From positions 62,001 to 126,000 of the forward strand of contig JACPUC010000026.1 of NCBI GenBank assembly GCA_016192455.1: a DNA stretch of 64,000 nucleotides, in the 5' to 3' direction. The position numbers and the translations under genes were made by a program. A model generated the notes under the pieces. It was not told the DNA's origin. It did no database searches and saw nothing but the letters and a program-made list of their open reading frames with translations. The stretch is from Candidatus Tectimicrobiota bacterium. Its GTDB lineage: Bacteria; JACPUC01. Position 1 is the stretch's first letter; each line of letters starts with the position of its first letter. Below, piece by piece: positions 53,061 through 62,535 of the stretch.

Positions 53061-53420
53061 TCACCCTGCGGCCGAGGATGACTCGTTGGCCTCCGGGGGC
53101 GCCAGCTCCATGTCCGGCAGGTGGGGATCACCGCGCCGATGCACGTTGGTGCTGATCATGACGGCGCAGCCCGGGCAGAAGTATTGGCGGCAGACCATGT
53201 CGTCGCGCGGCGACAGCGCGTTGAGCGGGTTCACCTCGGCGAGGGGCACTTCGCGGTAGACGGCGCCCTGCTTCGGGTCCCGCGACACCGGGCCGTAGAC
53301 GTGGCCGCAACGGTTACAGATGAGCACCAGGCCGCCCTCCTGTTCGGCCACCTCGAGGGCTTCGCCGATGCGCAGCCCCGGGTAAATCCAGCCCGAGGCT
53401 CGCTTGCTTTGCTCGTCCAT
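53061..53420 (-). CDS. Acetone-carboxylase-gamma-like zinc protein
   Basis: A 119-residue protein with two CxxC knuckles, LICNRCGHVYG and QYFCPGC, and a spacing that recalls the acetone carboxylase gamma subunit (AcxC) family, which accompanies HyuA/HyuB-type subunits. It is likely a structural zinc-binding component. It begins 60 bases after the HyuB stop on the same strand, supporting a complex with the HyuA/HyuB proteins encoded upstream. Confidence 0.75.
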   Translation of the reverse strand: MDEQSKRASGWIYPGLRIGEALEVAEQEGGLVLICNRCGHVYGPVSRDPKQGAVYREVPLAEVNPLNALSPRDDMVCRQYFCPGCAVMISTNVHRRGDPHLPDMELAPPEANESSSAAG

Positions 53421-53480
53421 CCCTGATTCCCCCCAAGGAGTTCGCTCCCGGCGCGGCCCCTGCGCAGGGCGAAGCGAGCC

Positions 53481-55394
53481 TCAGGCGCCGCCGGCCGCCC
53501 CCACGCTCCATCCCTCCACGGCCAGGCTTGTCCCGCGGCGCCCGCGGCGCACGGCGTCGCGGGTCTTGGCGGTCGCCAGCAGGTCGGGCGCCAGGCTCTG
53601 CGGATCAAGTACGACCCCGTAGAGGCGGACCGCGCTCTGCACATCGCAGAGGCCCTGCGCCGCGTCGGCGCTGACAAGGTGCGGCTCGCGCTCCAGCGGA
53701 TCGCCATAGCCGCCGCCGCCGCAGCAGTACGTGACAATCGCGTCGCCGTTCTCCAGCATCGTCATGTCCTTGGCGGCCAGGACGGCACCCTCGACGGCGC
53801 CCATCTCCTCGCTGCCGCCGGGCAGGGAGCGGCCTGCCGCCGGGGCGCCCTGCGGCTGCCATGCCCTGCGGTAGACGACGTTCGCGTTGACGCTGCCGGG
53901 AAGGCCTCCCATGAGGCCGCGCGCTTCGCTCTGGTTGATGCCGTGGCCGAAGACGAAGCAGCGCACCGGCGAGGCGGCCTTGTGGACCAGGCGCCCCAGC
54001 TCCAGGCCCGCGCCGCCGCGGTACTTTCCGGGTCCCAGGGTGGCGGGCTGCTCCTTGCGGTAGAGGTAGAGGAGCGGGTAGAGCCGCTCCACCGTCTCGA
54101 TATTCGACATCGCCATCTTCGGCGAGCCCGGCGTGCCCTCCACGTCGAGGCCGTCGCGCGTGCTGCGGGCGCCGCCTCCTCCGCCCGTGTCGAGCATCGT
54201 GGCCGTGAAGTAGCGGCCCCGCTGGTCGAGGCCGGAGAAGTTCGCCCCGATCCACCCCGGCCAGCCCGTCGCCATGAGCTCCCCGCGGTAGCGCTCGCTG
54301 CAGGCGTACATCTTCGCGATCGCCTGCATGCAGACGTTGAAGGTCATGAAGGTGGCCGCCACCGTCGCCGCGCTCACGGCGGCCGGGTGGCGGGCGTTGT
54401 TCACGGTCCCCTCCTCCGAGATGATCTCCACCAACCCTGAGATCGCCCCGGTGGCCCACGGCATGTCGTAGCAGAGCAGCGTCAGCATGGCGGCCATGAC
54501 CCCGCCCCACAGGCCGGTGTAGGTGCAGTTGATCATGCCGGGCGCCTGGGGGCTGGTGCCGCGGAAGTCGAAGGTGAGGCGCTCGCCGCGCTTCGTCATC
54601 GCCACCTTGATCTCGTAGAGCGCGTCGGTGCTGCCGTCGTGGTCGATGTAGCCGTGCTCGTACCAGGCGCCGTCGGGCAGCTCCGCCAGCCGCCGCCCCA
54701 GGCGACGCCGCACGTCCTCGAGTAGCCGCTCCTGCACCGCGAGGAAGGTGTCGACGCCGTACGTCTCGATGATCTCGGCGATGCGCTGACGCGTCTTGTT
54801 GATCGCCGCGATGCGGGCGCGCAGGTCGAGGGCGTTGAACTCCGGGGTGCGGCTGTTGCGGATGAACATGCGCTCGACGTCGGGCCGCAGCCGGCCTGCT
54901 TCGACCACCTTCAGCGGCGGCAGCACCGGCGCCTCGCCGTAGATGTCGCGGGCGCCGACGACGAAGCTCCCCGGCACCGGCCCCCCCACGTCCATCTCGT
55001 GCATGCAGAGGCCGGTCCAGCAAACGACGCGGCCCTCGTGGTGGATCGGCGCCACGACGATGTAGTCGTTCATGTGCACCGCCCCCACCCAGGGGTCGTT
55101 GGTGAGGAACATATCCCCCTCGTGGATACCCGGGTCGCGGCTGTAGTCCTTGACGATGTTCTTCACCGCGATGTCAATGGAGAGCGACAGGCGCGTCACA
55201 TAGACGCCGATGAAGAGAGTGTCGCCCCTGTACGACATAAGGGCGCTGTTGAAGTCGTACGCCTCGTAGACCACCGGCGAGCCCGACATCTGCGCCGCCA
55301 GCAGCCCCTGCTCGTCGTTGATGGCCCACAACCGGTGCCGCAGCACCTCGTAGGTGATAGGATCGAGGGTCTCCCCTCGTGGTGCAGCCTGCAT
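53481..55394 (-). CDS. hyuB: Hydantoinase B/oxoprolinase family protein (HyuB, copy 1)
   Basis: A 637-residue subunit of the ATP-dependent hydantoinase/oxoprolinase/acetone-carboxylase family. Typical parts: LDPITYEVLRHRLWAINDEQ, GDMFLTNDPWVGAVHMNDY, FRGTSPQAPGMINCTYTGLW, and a C-terminus with GDAIVTYCCGGGGYGDPLER. The start at 55394 has GGAG 8 bases upstream. A second, clearly homologous gene at 56038-57939 lies upstream in the same direction, followed by HyuA at 58028-60121. Either two alternative beta subunits or a mixed complex are formed. Confidence 0.93.
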   Translation of the reverse strand: MQAAPRGETLDPITYEVLRHRLWAINDEQGLLAAQMSGSPVVYEAYDFNSALMSYRGDTLFIGVYVTRLSLSIDIAVKNIVKDYSRDPGIHEGDMFLTNDPWVGAVHMNDYIVVAPIHHEGRVVCWTGLCMHEMDVGGPVPGSFVVGARDIYGEAPVLPPLKVVEAGRLRPDVERMFIRNSRTPEFNALDLRARIAAINKTRQRIAEIIETYGVDTFLAVQERLLEDVRRRLGRRLAELPDGAWYEHGYIDHDGSTDALYEIKVAMTKRGERLTFDFRGTSPQAPGMINCTYTGLWGGVMAAMLTLLCYDMPWATGAISGLVEIISEEGTVNNARHPAAVSAATVAATFMTFNVCMQAIAKMYACSERYRGELMATGWPGWIGANFSGLDQRGRYFTATMLDTGGGGGARSTRDGLDVEGTPGSPKMAMSNIETVERLYPLLYLYRKEQPATLGPGKYRGGAGLELGRLVHKAASPVRCFVFGHGINQSEARGLMGGLPGSVNANVVYRRAWQPQGAPAAGRSLPGGSEEMGAVEGAVLAAKDMTMLENGDAIVTYCCGGGGYGDPLEREPHLVSADAAQGLCDVQSAVRLYGVVLDPQSLAPDLLATAKTRDAVRRGRRGTSLAVEGWSVGAAGGA

Positions 55395-55560
55395 GGTTCT
55401 CACTCCGCGGCGGTTCCCGCCGCCGCATTGTTCCACCGATACGGAAGATCGGCATCTCGGTGCGGCCCCGGATTCGCTTCCTGCCTGCCTCGAAAGTAGG
55501 CGCGGACTTGGTCGATTTCACGTGATGATCAAGATGAAGGTCATGCGGCCAAGTGTCCTT

Positions 55561-55627
55561 CAGCTCTGCGCTCTCTGTGCCTCCGCGGTTCAATGGAGTG
55601 CGCCGCAGAGACATAGAGGACGCGGAG
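55561..55627. repeat. 67-bp intergenic repeat, copy A
   Basis: Shares with 55831-55897 a core that includes GGTTCAATGGAGTGC and CCGCAGAGAC, with a few differences. The ends (CTCTGCG and CGCAGAG types) are inversely complementary, so each copy can form a hairpin. Confidence 0.75.
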
Positions 55628-55717
55628 AAGGGAGGGGAAGGCGCCACCGACGCAGCGGGGATGCACAGCGATTTCCGCCTGCCTCGGCGTTCAGCCGTGG
55701 CCCCTCGCATCCCCATG

Positions 55718-55745
55718 GTAGGGGCGGTTCGCGAACCGCCCCTAC
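55718..55745. repeat. Perfect 28-bp palindrome
   Basis: Half-site GTAGGGGCGGTTCG and its exact complement CGAACCGCCCCTAC. A variant copy lies at 39181-39208. Confidence 0.85.
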
Positions 55746-55830
55746 GGTCGCTGGGATGAAAGCCTGCCGCGAACATAGGTACCTACGTGGTCTATCGCAC
55801 GCGATGCTGAGGCTCCCTGGCACGTCCTAC

Positions 55831-55897
55831 ACTCTCTGCGATCTCTGCGCCGCTGCGGTTCAATGGAGTGCACCGCAGAGACGCAGAGGACGCGGAG
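55831..55897. repeat. 67-bp intergenic repeat, copy B
   Basis: Second copy of the element at 55561-55627, in the same orientation and 204 bases away. Confidence 0.75.
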
Positions 55898-56037
55898 GTT
55901 TCGACAGGCAAGATGCTTGTCCCAGGCGCACTTGGTAGCAAAAAATTCTCGACGAGGATCGGCAAGCCGGGCCGGCCAGCATACCCCATTTTCATCGGTT
56001 CGCGGGCAGGCGACCCGCCCATGCGCAGCTATCCTGA

Positions 56038-57939
56038 TTATGCCGCCGCCACCGGCGTACTCGTCGCCCGGCGCTCGCGGCGGATGGCGTCGCGGCACAC
56101 GGCGGTGGCTTGCAGATCAGGCTTGCAGGTCTCGGCATCGACGATGACGCCGTAGATGCGCTCGGCAAGGTCGCGGTCGCACAGCCCCAGGGCAACGTCC
56201 TCGGCGACGAGGTACGGATCGCGCTCCAGCGGATCGCCGTAGCCGCCGCCGCCGCAGCAGTAGGTGACGAGGACGTCGCCGTTGTCCATCGTGGTGTGGT
56301 CCTTCGCCGCCATGACGCGGCGTTCTCCCGACCCGAACTCCTCCACGCCGCCCGGCAGCCGCGTGAGCCCTGCCGTGCCCGGCCCGCCGGCGCCGGGGCG
56401 CAGGCTCGGCTGCCGCAGCAGGATGTTGCTGTTGACGCTGGCCGGCAGGCCCCCCAGGAGGCCGCGCGACTCCGGCTGGCTGACGGCATGCCCCACCACG
56501 AGGTTGCGCAGCGGCTGCGGCGCCTTGTGCACCAGGCGCGCCGTCTCCAGGCCCACGCCGCCGCGGAACTTGCCGGCGCCGGGGGTGTGCGGGTGCTGCT
56601 TGCGATAGAGGTAGAGGATGGGGTAGAGGCGCTCGTTGGTCTCGATGTTCGAGATCGCCATCTTCGGCGAGCCCGGCACCCCCTCCACGTCGAGGCCGTC
56701 GCGGTTGCTGCGGGCGCCGCCGCCGCCTGCCTGGTCCATCAGCATGGCGGTGAAGAAGCGCCCGTGCTGGTTCAGGCCGGAGTAAAGCGCTCCGGTCCAG
56801 CCCGGCCAGCCCACGGCGATGAGCTCGCGGCGATAGCGCTCGCTGCAGGCGTACATCTTCGAGATCGCCTGCATGCAGACGTTGCCGGTCATGAAGGCGG
56901 CGCTGATCGTCGCCATGCTCACCGCCGCCGGATGCCGGGCGTTGTTCACGGTGCCCTCTTCCGAGATCACCTCGACGATGTCGTAGAGCGCCCCGCTGGC
57001 CCACGGCATGTCGTAGCAGACGAGGTTGAGCAGCGCCACCATGACGCCGCCCCACAGGCCGGTGTAGGTGCAGTTGATCATGCCGGGCGCCTGCGGGCTG
57101 GTGCCGCGGAAGTCGAAAATGAGGCGCTCGCCGCGCTTCGTCATCGCCAGTTTCACCTCGTAGATCTCGTTGCGGTTGCCGTCGTGATCGATGTAGCCGT
57201 GCTCGCACCAAGTGCCGTCGGGCAGTTCGGCGAGACGGCGGCGCACGCGGCGCTGCACGTCGGCGATGATCTGCTCCTGCACGACGAGGAAGGTCTCGAC
57301 GCCGTAGGCCTCGATGACCTCGAGAAGGCGCTGGCGGGTCTTGTTGATGGCGGCGATGCGGGCGCGCAGGTTGAGGGCGTTGAGCTCCGGCGTGCGGCTG
57401 TTGCGCAGGAAGAGGCGCTCGACGTCCGGGCGCAACCGCCCCTTCTCGACGATCTTCATTGGCGGCATCACCGGCGCCTCGCCGTAGACGTCGGTGGCCC
57501 CCACCACGAAGCTCCCCGGCATCGGCCCGCCCACGTCGTTCTCGTGCATGCAGAGGCCCGTCCAGCAGACGATGCGCCCGCCGTGGTAGATCGGCGCCAC
57601 CACGGTGTAGTCGTTCATGTGGATGGCGCCGAACCAGGGGTCGTTGGTGAGGAACATGTCGCCGTCATTGATGCCGGGGTCCTTGCCGAACTCCTTCAGG
57701 AGGTTCTTCACGGTGATGTCGATGGTCAGCGAAAGGCGCGTGGTGTAGACGCCGACAAAGAGGGAATCGCCGCGCTGCGTCAGCAGGGCGCTGTTGAAGT
57801 CGTACGCCTCGTAGACCACCGGCGAGCCCGACATCTGCGCCGCCAGCAGACCCTGCTCGTCGTTGATGGCCCAGAGGCGGTGGCGCAGCACCTCGTAGGT
57901 GATGGGATCGATGCCCGGCTGCGTGTTTGCGTCGTTCAT
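56038..57939 (-). CDS. hyuB: Hydantoinase B/oxoprolinase family protein (HyuB, copy 2)
   Basis: A 633-residue homologue of the HyuB at 53481-55394, with the same ordered motifs: IDPITYEVLRHRLWAINDEQ, DGDMFLTNDPWFGAIHMNDY, FRGTSPQAPGMINCTYTGLW and TYCCGGGGYGDPLERDP. AAGGA lies upstream of the start at 57939. It is 88 bases downstream of HyuA. The pair is the usual arrangement; the extra copy downstream is an oddity. Confidence 0.93.
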   Translation of the reverse strand: MNDANTQPGIDPITYEVLRHRLWAINDEQGLLAAQMSGSPVVYEAYDFNSALLTQRGDSLFVGVYTTRLSLTIDITVKNLLKEFGKDPGINDGDMFLTNDPWFGAIHMNDYTVVAPIYHGGRIVCWTGLCMHENDVGGPMPGSFVVGATDVYGEAPVMPPMKIVEKGRLRPDVERLFLRNSRTPELNALNLRARIAAINKTRQRLLEVIEAYGVETFLVVQEQIIADVQRRVRRRLAELPDGTWCEHGYIDHDGNRNEIYEVKLAMTKRGERLIFDFRGTSPQAPGMINCTYTGLWGGVMVALLNLVCYDMPWASGALYDIVEVISEEGTVNNARHPAAVSMATISAAFMTGNVCMQAISKMYACSERYRRELIAVGWPGWTGALYSGLNQHGRFFTAMLMDQAGGGGARSNRDGLDVEGVPGSPKMAISNIETNERLYPILYLYRKQHPHTPGAGKFRGGVGLETARLVHKAPQPLRNLVVGHAVSQPESRGLLGGLPASVNSNILLRQPSLRPGAGGPGTAGLTRLPGGVEEFGSGERRVMAAKDHTTMDNGDVLVTYCCGGGGYGDPLERDPYLVAEDVALGLCDRDLAERIYGVIVDAETCKPDLQATAVCRDAIRRERRATSTPVAAA

Positions 57940-58027
57940 GAGCGCAGTCCTTCTCAACACGGCGAGCGCCATGCTATTCCCGCACCACCGCGCCGCCGCT
58001 CGGGGTCATGCTTCGCCGCAAAATAGG

Positions 58028-60121
58028 TCACGGCCACGTAATGCTGAGATTCCCATAGGCATCGACGCGCGCCAGGGACGCGACCGGCAGGACGATGGTG
58101 TCCCCCATGCGCTCGATGACGGCCGGGCCGCTGATCTCGTGCCCGAAGCGCAGCGCCTCGCCGCTGTAAATCGGCGTGTCATGGAACTCGCCGTCGAAGT
58201 AGGCCCGCCGGGAGCCGCGCAGGGCCGCGGAGGCATCGGCGGGGACCGCCGCCTCCTGGCGCTCGATCCGCGGCGTAAACACCTCGTGGGTGCCGTCGAC
58301 GCGGAAGGTGATGAACTCCGTGCCCGCCTCGTGGTAGGCGCCCCCCTTGCCGTAGAGCTCCTCGTACTGCACGTGGAAGCGCGCCACGATCGCCTCCGCC
58401 ACCTCGGGGGTGAAGGGCTGCCGCGGCGTCGCCACTCCCAGCTCGTGCACCTGCATCTGGTAGCGCATGAAGACGCTGCGCTCGAGGGTGACCCCCGCCG
58501 CGGCGATCCCCTCGTCCTCGAACTGCGCCAGCACCTGGCGCTCGAGGTCGGCATAGATGCCGTCGATGCCGCGGCAGACCTCCGCCCCGTACGGGCTCTT
58601 CGTCGGGAAGGAGCGCTCGGCGGTGTGCACGAGGTCGGAGGTGATGATGCCGAAGGCCGAGAAGACCGTCGAGTTGGCGAGAACGCAGACCGAGTGGGCG
58701 CCGATGTCGCGCCCGAAGAAGGGGGCGTGGGTCGGCCCGGCGCCGCCGTAGGAGAAGAGGATGAACTGCCGTGGGTCGTAGCCGCGCTCGATGGTCGAGC
58801 GCCGCACCAGGTCGGCCATCTGCGCGTTGGTGATGCGGAAGATACCGGCCGCCGCCGCTACCACGTCCATGCCGAGCCGCGCCGCCAGGCCCTCGAGCGC
58901 CTGTTCGGCACGCCCGCGGTCGAGCCGCATGCGCCCGCCGAGGAAGTTCTCCGCGTTGAGGTAGCCGAGGACGATGTTCGCGTCCGTAACGGTCGGCTGC
59001 TCGCCGCCGCGGCCGTAACAGGCCGGTCCCGGCATCGCCCCGGCGCTGGCGGGGCCGACGTGCAAGAGGTTGTCCTCGTCCACCCAGGCGATGCTGCCGC
59101 CGCCGGCGCCGATGGTCTTGATGAGAACCTTCGGCGCCAGGAAGGTGTACTGCTCGACCACCGGCTCTTTCTCGAGCTGCAAGGAGCCGCCGGCCACCAA
59201 GCTGACGTCGAAGGAGGTGCCTCCCACGTCGGTGCAGATGATGTTCGCCGCCTCGTAGAGCTGCCCGAAGTAGCGCGACCCCAGCGTGCCGCCGACCGGC
59301 CCCGAGTCGAGGAGCATGACGCCGCGACGCTGCGCGAGCTGCGTCGTCGTGAGGCCGCCGTTCGACTGCATGACGAGGAGCGGCCGGCGGTAGCCTTCGC
59401 CGCGCAAGGCCGTCTCCAGCCGGCCCAGATAGTCCGCCACGCGCGGCCCGAGGTAGGCGTTCAGCAGCGTGGTCACCGAGCGCTCGTACTCGCCGAGCAC
59501 CGGGGCGATCTGCGACGACAGGCTGACGAAGAGGTCGGGGTGCTGGCGCGCCAGGTAGTCGCCGACGGCTTCCTCGTGGGCGGGATTGATGAAGGACCAG
59601 AGGAAGCAGACAGCGACGGCGCGCACCTCCCTGGCTCGCAAGGCGTCCACGGCGCGCTTCACGTCGTCGAGGTCGAGGGGCACGATGACCTCGCCGGCGA
59701 AGTCGATGCGCTCGGCCACCCCCATGATGCAGGGGCGGGTGATGATCGGCGGCTCCGGCTTGCGCATGGCCACGGCATGGATCATCTCGCGCTCCGAGAG
59801 GCCGGCGCGCTTCACCATGGCGCGGCCGATCGGCACCGTATCCTCGTGGCCGCGAGTTGTCAGCAGCCCCGTCTTCACCCCCTTGCGCTCGATCATGGCG
59901 TTGGTGGCGATGGTGCAGCCGTGCATGAAGTGCTCCGTCTGCGCCAGCAGCGCGCCGCGGCTCAGCTCAAGCTGCCGCGCGGCCACCTCCACGACCTCGA
60001 GGACGCCGCGGGCGGGATCCTCCGGCGTGGTGTCGCCCTTGGCAATCCAGGTGCGGCCCTGGGCATCCATGACGACGCAATCCGTGAACGTCCCCCCGAT
60101 ATCGACGGCGATCTTGTACAT
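58028..60121 (-). CDS. hyuA: Hydantoinase A/oxoprolinase family protein (HyuA)
   Basis: A 697-residue ATP-binding subunit. YKIAVDIGGTFTDCVVMDAQ gives the actin-like phosphate loop, followed by HGCTIATNAMIERKGVKTGL, MQSNGGLTTTQLAQRRGVML, TDVGGTSFDVSLVAGG and ILFSYGGAGPTHA. Family members act on hydantoins, 5-oxoproline or acetone, always with the HyuB subunit. The start at 60121 fits the family N-terminus; AGGAGG is 14 bases upstream, rather distant, and 60148 is an alternative. It heads the HyuA-HyuB-HyuB-AcxC-like set on the minus strand. Confidence 0.95.
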   Translation of the reverse strand: MYKIAVDIGGTFTDCVVMDAQGRTWIAKGDTTPEDPARGVLEVVEVAARQLELSRGALLAQTEHFMHGCTIATNAMIERKGVKTGLLTTRGHEDTVPIGRAMVKRAGLSEREMIHAVAMRKPEPPIITRPCIMGVAERIDFAGEVIVPLDLDDVKRAVDALRAREVRAVAVCFLWSFINPAHEEAVGDYLARQHPDLFVSLSSQIAPVLGEYERSVTTLLNAYLGPRVADYLGRLETALRGEGYRRPLLVMQSNGGLTTTQLAQRRGVMLLDSGPVGGTLGSRYFGQLYEAANIICTDVGGTSFDVSLVAGGSLQLEKEPVVEQYTFLAPKVLIKTIGAGGGSIAWVDEDNLLHVGPASAGAMPGPACYGRGGEQPTVTDANIVLGYLNAENFLGGRMRLDRGRAEQALEGLAARLGMDVVAAAAGIFRITNAQMADLVRRSTIERGYDPRQFILFSYGGAGPTHAPFFGRDIGAHSVCVLANSTVFSAFGIITSDLVHTAERSFPTKSPYGAEVCRGIDGIYADLERQVLAQFEDEGIAAAGVTLERSVFMRYQMQVHELGVATPRQPFTPEVAEAIVARFHVQYEELYGKGGAYHEAGTEFITFRVDGTHEVFTPRIERQEAAVPADASAALRGSRRAYFDGEFHDTPIYSGEALRFGHEISGPAVIERMGDTIVLPVASLARVDAYGNLSITWP

Positions 60122-60629
60122 GGTGCGCTCGTCCACCTCCTGCGGCATCGGCGGCGCGTGCCACCGGCGGGCGCCCCGAAGGGTCGCTGCGATCACGATG
60201 GCTGCGCTCCCCCACGGCGATGCTGACAATTCTACTCAGGTTCCGCGTTGGCACAAGGGCGCTGCTCTCGAACGGCCGCGCCCCGTTTCGTTCTTCATCA
60301 GCGCCCGGCGAGCCCCACGGTCGGGAGATAGCGAGAATTCATCGAGGCGGCTGCGCAGCTCTTGCTTTCTTCGCAGAACTGTGGAAATATTATTTTCCCC
60401 TGGGGCAGAGGGCCGCCGGGGTTTTCTGTGCGGCGCTCCGGCGGCCGGCGTGGAAGGGTGCTGTCCCGCTGGCGCCACGAAGGAGGCACTGAAGAGGCGA
60501 CGGAGAGAGCGCGTTCCCGGCGGGGTTCCTCAGCGGGCCCTACCGCCGCGACGTGCTCAGGGCGTCTGCGTCTTTCCTGCTGCGCATCGCGTGCCTTGAC
60601 CTTGTTGTCGATGTTGAGGAGACCCGTCC
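60122..60629. other. Intergenic region between divergent genes
   Basis: About 500 bases with AT-richer patches near 60380-60410 (AAATATTATTTT) but no convincing promoter hexamer pair and no gene. It should contain promoters for HyuA and for the dehydrogenase gene. Confidence 0.45.
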
Positions 60630-61664
60630 ATGAAAGCAGTTGTCATCCACGAGCACGGCGACCCGGAGGTCCTGAAGGAAGAGGAGTACCCAACACCGCA
60701 ACTCGGCCCCGAAGACGTGCTGGTGAAGGTGAAGGCGTGCGGCGTCAACCAGGCAGACTTGATGATCCGACGCGGCGACGTGCGCATGTATCCCAAGCTG
60801 CCCCACATCCTCGGTAGCGAGATCTCCGGCGTCGTCCACAGCGTCGGCAGCGCGGTGACGCAGTGGAAGGGGGGAGAGCGGGTCATCGTCTACCCCGGAT
60901 TCGGCTGCGGGCACTGCGAGTTCTGCGTCAAGGGGCATCTCTATAGCTGCAATACCTACAAGTACTTCGGCACCCAGATGCAGGGGACTTACTCGGAGTT
61001 CGTGAAGGCTCCCTGGTACAACATGGTCCCCCTGCCGGAAGAAGTCTCCTTCGTGGAAGGGGCTGCCATCCCCATGGTGATGCTCACCTCGTGGCACATG
61101 GTGGTGGACCAGGCGAACGTGCGGCCCGGCGAGATCGTCCTGGTGCACGCCGCCGGTAGCGGCATCGGCTCGGCCTCGATCCAGATCGCCAAGCTCTGCG
61201 GCGCCACCGTCATCGCCACCGCCGGCTCCGACGACAAGGAGGAGCTGGCCAGAAGCCTCGGCGCCTCGCACTTCATCAACTACCGCAAGACCGACTTCCG
61301 CGAAGAGGTGGGGAAGATCACCAACAAGCGCGGCGTGGATGTGGTCATCGAGCACACCGGCGAGTTCACCTGGGACAAGAGCGTGCGCTCGCTGGTGAAG
61401 CACGGCCGCCTCGTCGTCTGCGGCGCCACCTCGGGGCATAACGGCTACACGGATATCCGCTACGTCTACTACAAGCACCTCAACATCATCGGCTCGACGC
61501 TGGGCACCATCGAGAACCTGAAGCACGCGCTGCAGTATGTCGCCGCGGGCCGCATCCGCACCGTGGTCGATCGGGTCTATCCCATCAGCGAGGTGCGCAA
61601 GGCGCACGAGATCATGGAAGCCCGCCAGAACAAGGGCAAGCAGGTGCTGCAGATGTGGGACTAG
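60630..61664 (+). CDS. Zinc-binding alcohol dehydrogenase/quinone oxidoreductase (MDR family)
   Basis: A 344-residue medium-chain dehydrogenase. The N-terminal domain has KVKACGVNQADLMIRRGDVR and the structural-zinc loop FGCGHCEFCVKGHLYSC (four Cys). The catalytic zinc ligands are not clearly conserved, which favours the quinone-oxidoreductase-type subgroup. The nucleotide motif is VLVHAAGSGIGSASIQIAKL. It heads a plus-strand group with the PaaA-like, rhodanese and HMG-CoA lyase genes (61 bases to the next), suggesting breakdown of a CoA-linked or aromatic acid. Confidence 0.93.
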   Translation: MKAVVIHEHGDPEVLKEEEYPTPQLGPEDVLVKVKACGVNQADLMIRRGDVRMYPKLPHILGSEISGVVHSVGSAVTQWKGGERVIVYPGFGCGHCEFCVKGHLYSCNTYKYFGTQMQGTYSEFVKAPWYNMVPLPEEVSFVEGAAIPMVMLTSWHMVVDQANVRPGEIVLVHAAGSGIGSASIQIAKLCGATVIATAGSDDKEELARSLGASHFINYRKTDFREEVGKITNKRGVDVVIEHTGEFTWDKSVRSLVKHGRLVVCGATSGHNGYTDIRYVYYKHLNIIGSTLGTIENLKHALQYVAAGRIRTVVDRVYPISEVRKAHEIMEARQNKGKQVLQMWD

Positions 61665-61724
61665 CGTGGGACGAGCGAGGGAGATGGTTGAGACTTTCAG
61701 AGACGCACTCGGGGGAGGGTTGCC

Positions 61725-62447
61725 ATGCGTACCTACCGCTCGAAAGAGGAGATGCCCCACGACTACTACGCCATGCTTGTGGACATCATGACGCGCCAGT
61801 TCCTGCGCGAGCTGGAGAACTCCGCCATCTTCGGGCGCGCCATCCAGTACGCCCCGAGCTGGCGGGCCAAGGCCGAGCTGGCCGAGATTTCCTACGAGGA
61901 GGCGCAGCACGGCATCATGACGGCGCCGATCCTCGAAGGTCTGGGCATCGACCTGAAAGAGATCGACAACCGCTGGCGGTTGGCCGAGGCCTTCCTCGGC
62001 AACGTTGATGAGGTGCAGGACTGGGTCGAGATGATCGTCTACTGCTCCCTCATCGACCGCGCCGGCAAGACGCACGTGGCGGTGCTGGCCGGGAACAGCT
62101 ACGAGCCCTACGCCGCCATCATGGATAAGATCGTCGAGGATGAGGAGGGGCACGAGTCCTACGGCGAAGAGGCCATCGCCGAAATCTGCCAGGACCCGGC
62201 TCAGCGCCAGCGCGTCGGTCAGCTCTTCCGCAAGTGGCTGCCGCGCTGCGTCAAGCTCCTCGGCAAACCGCGCAGCGCCGCCAACCGCTTCTGCGTTGAG
62301 CACGGGCTGAAGAACCGCGACAGCGAAGAGGAAATCCGCGAGTACCTCGACTACTGCCGGCAGATCGCCAAGAACGTCGGCATTCCGTTCCCCACCGCCG
62401 AGGAGCTGCGGGCCGAGGGGGTGATCCTGCCGCGGGGGTGGGTGTAG
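61725..62447 (+). CDS. PaaA/PaaC-like ferritin-fold diiron protein (phenylacetate catabolism family)
   Basis: A 240-residue helical protein of the phenylacetic-acid-catabolism family (PaaA/PaaC-like). Diiron ligand motifs are YEEAQH (61932-61953 region) and VEDEEGHESYGE, both E-x-x-H types within long helices. In PaaABCE this fold epoxidises phenylacetyl-CoA; here partners are absent, so it may use another substrate or be a diiron protein of unknown role. GGGGGAGGG lies 7 bases before the start. It is in a plus-strand run with a dehydrogenase and rhodanese. Confidence 0.85.
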   Translation: MRTYRSKEEMPHDYYAMLVDIMTRQFLRELENSAIFGRAIQYAPSWRAKAELAEISYEEAQHGIMTAPILEGLGIDLKEIDNRWRLAEAFLGNVDEVQDWVEMIVYCSLIDRAGKTHVAVLAGNSYEPYAAIMDKIVEDEEGHESYGEEAIAEICQDPAQRQRVGQLFRKWLPRCVKLLGKPRSAANRFCVEHGLKNRDSEEEIREYLDYCRQIAKNVGIPFPTAEELRAEGVILPRGWV

Positions 62448-62535
62448 CGGCCCCGCCTGACGGCGTCCGCGGCGGGGCTCGGGCAGCGACACGATCGGCC
62501 TCAATGCTCGTTTCGGCTCCCGCCGCGAGGGAGCC

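Larger units (their letters stand above)
55395..56037. other. Repeat-rich gap between the two HyuB genes
   Basis: About 640 bases of noncoding sequence holding two similar 67-bp repeats and the 28-bp palindrome. The repeats resemble intergenic mobile or REP-like elements, and they break what would otherwise be an operon. Confidence 0.6.
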
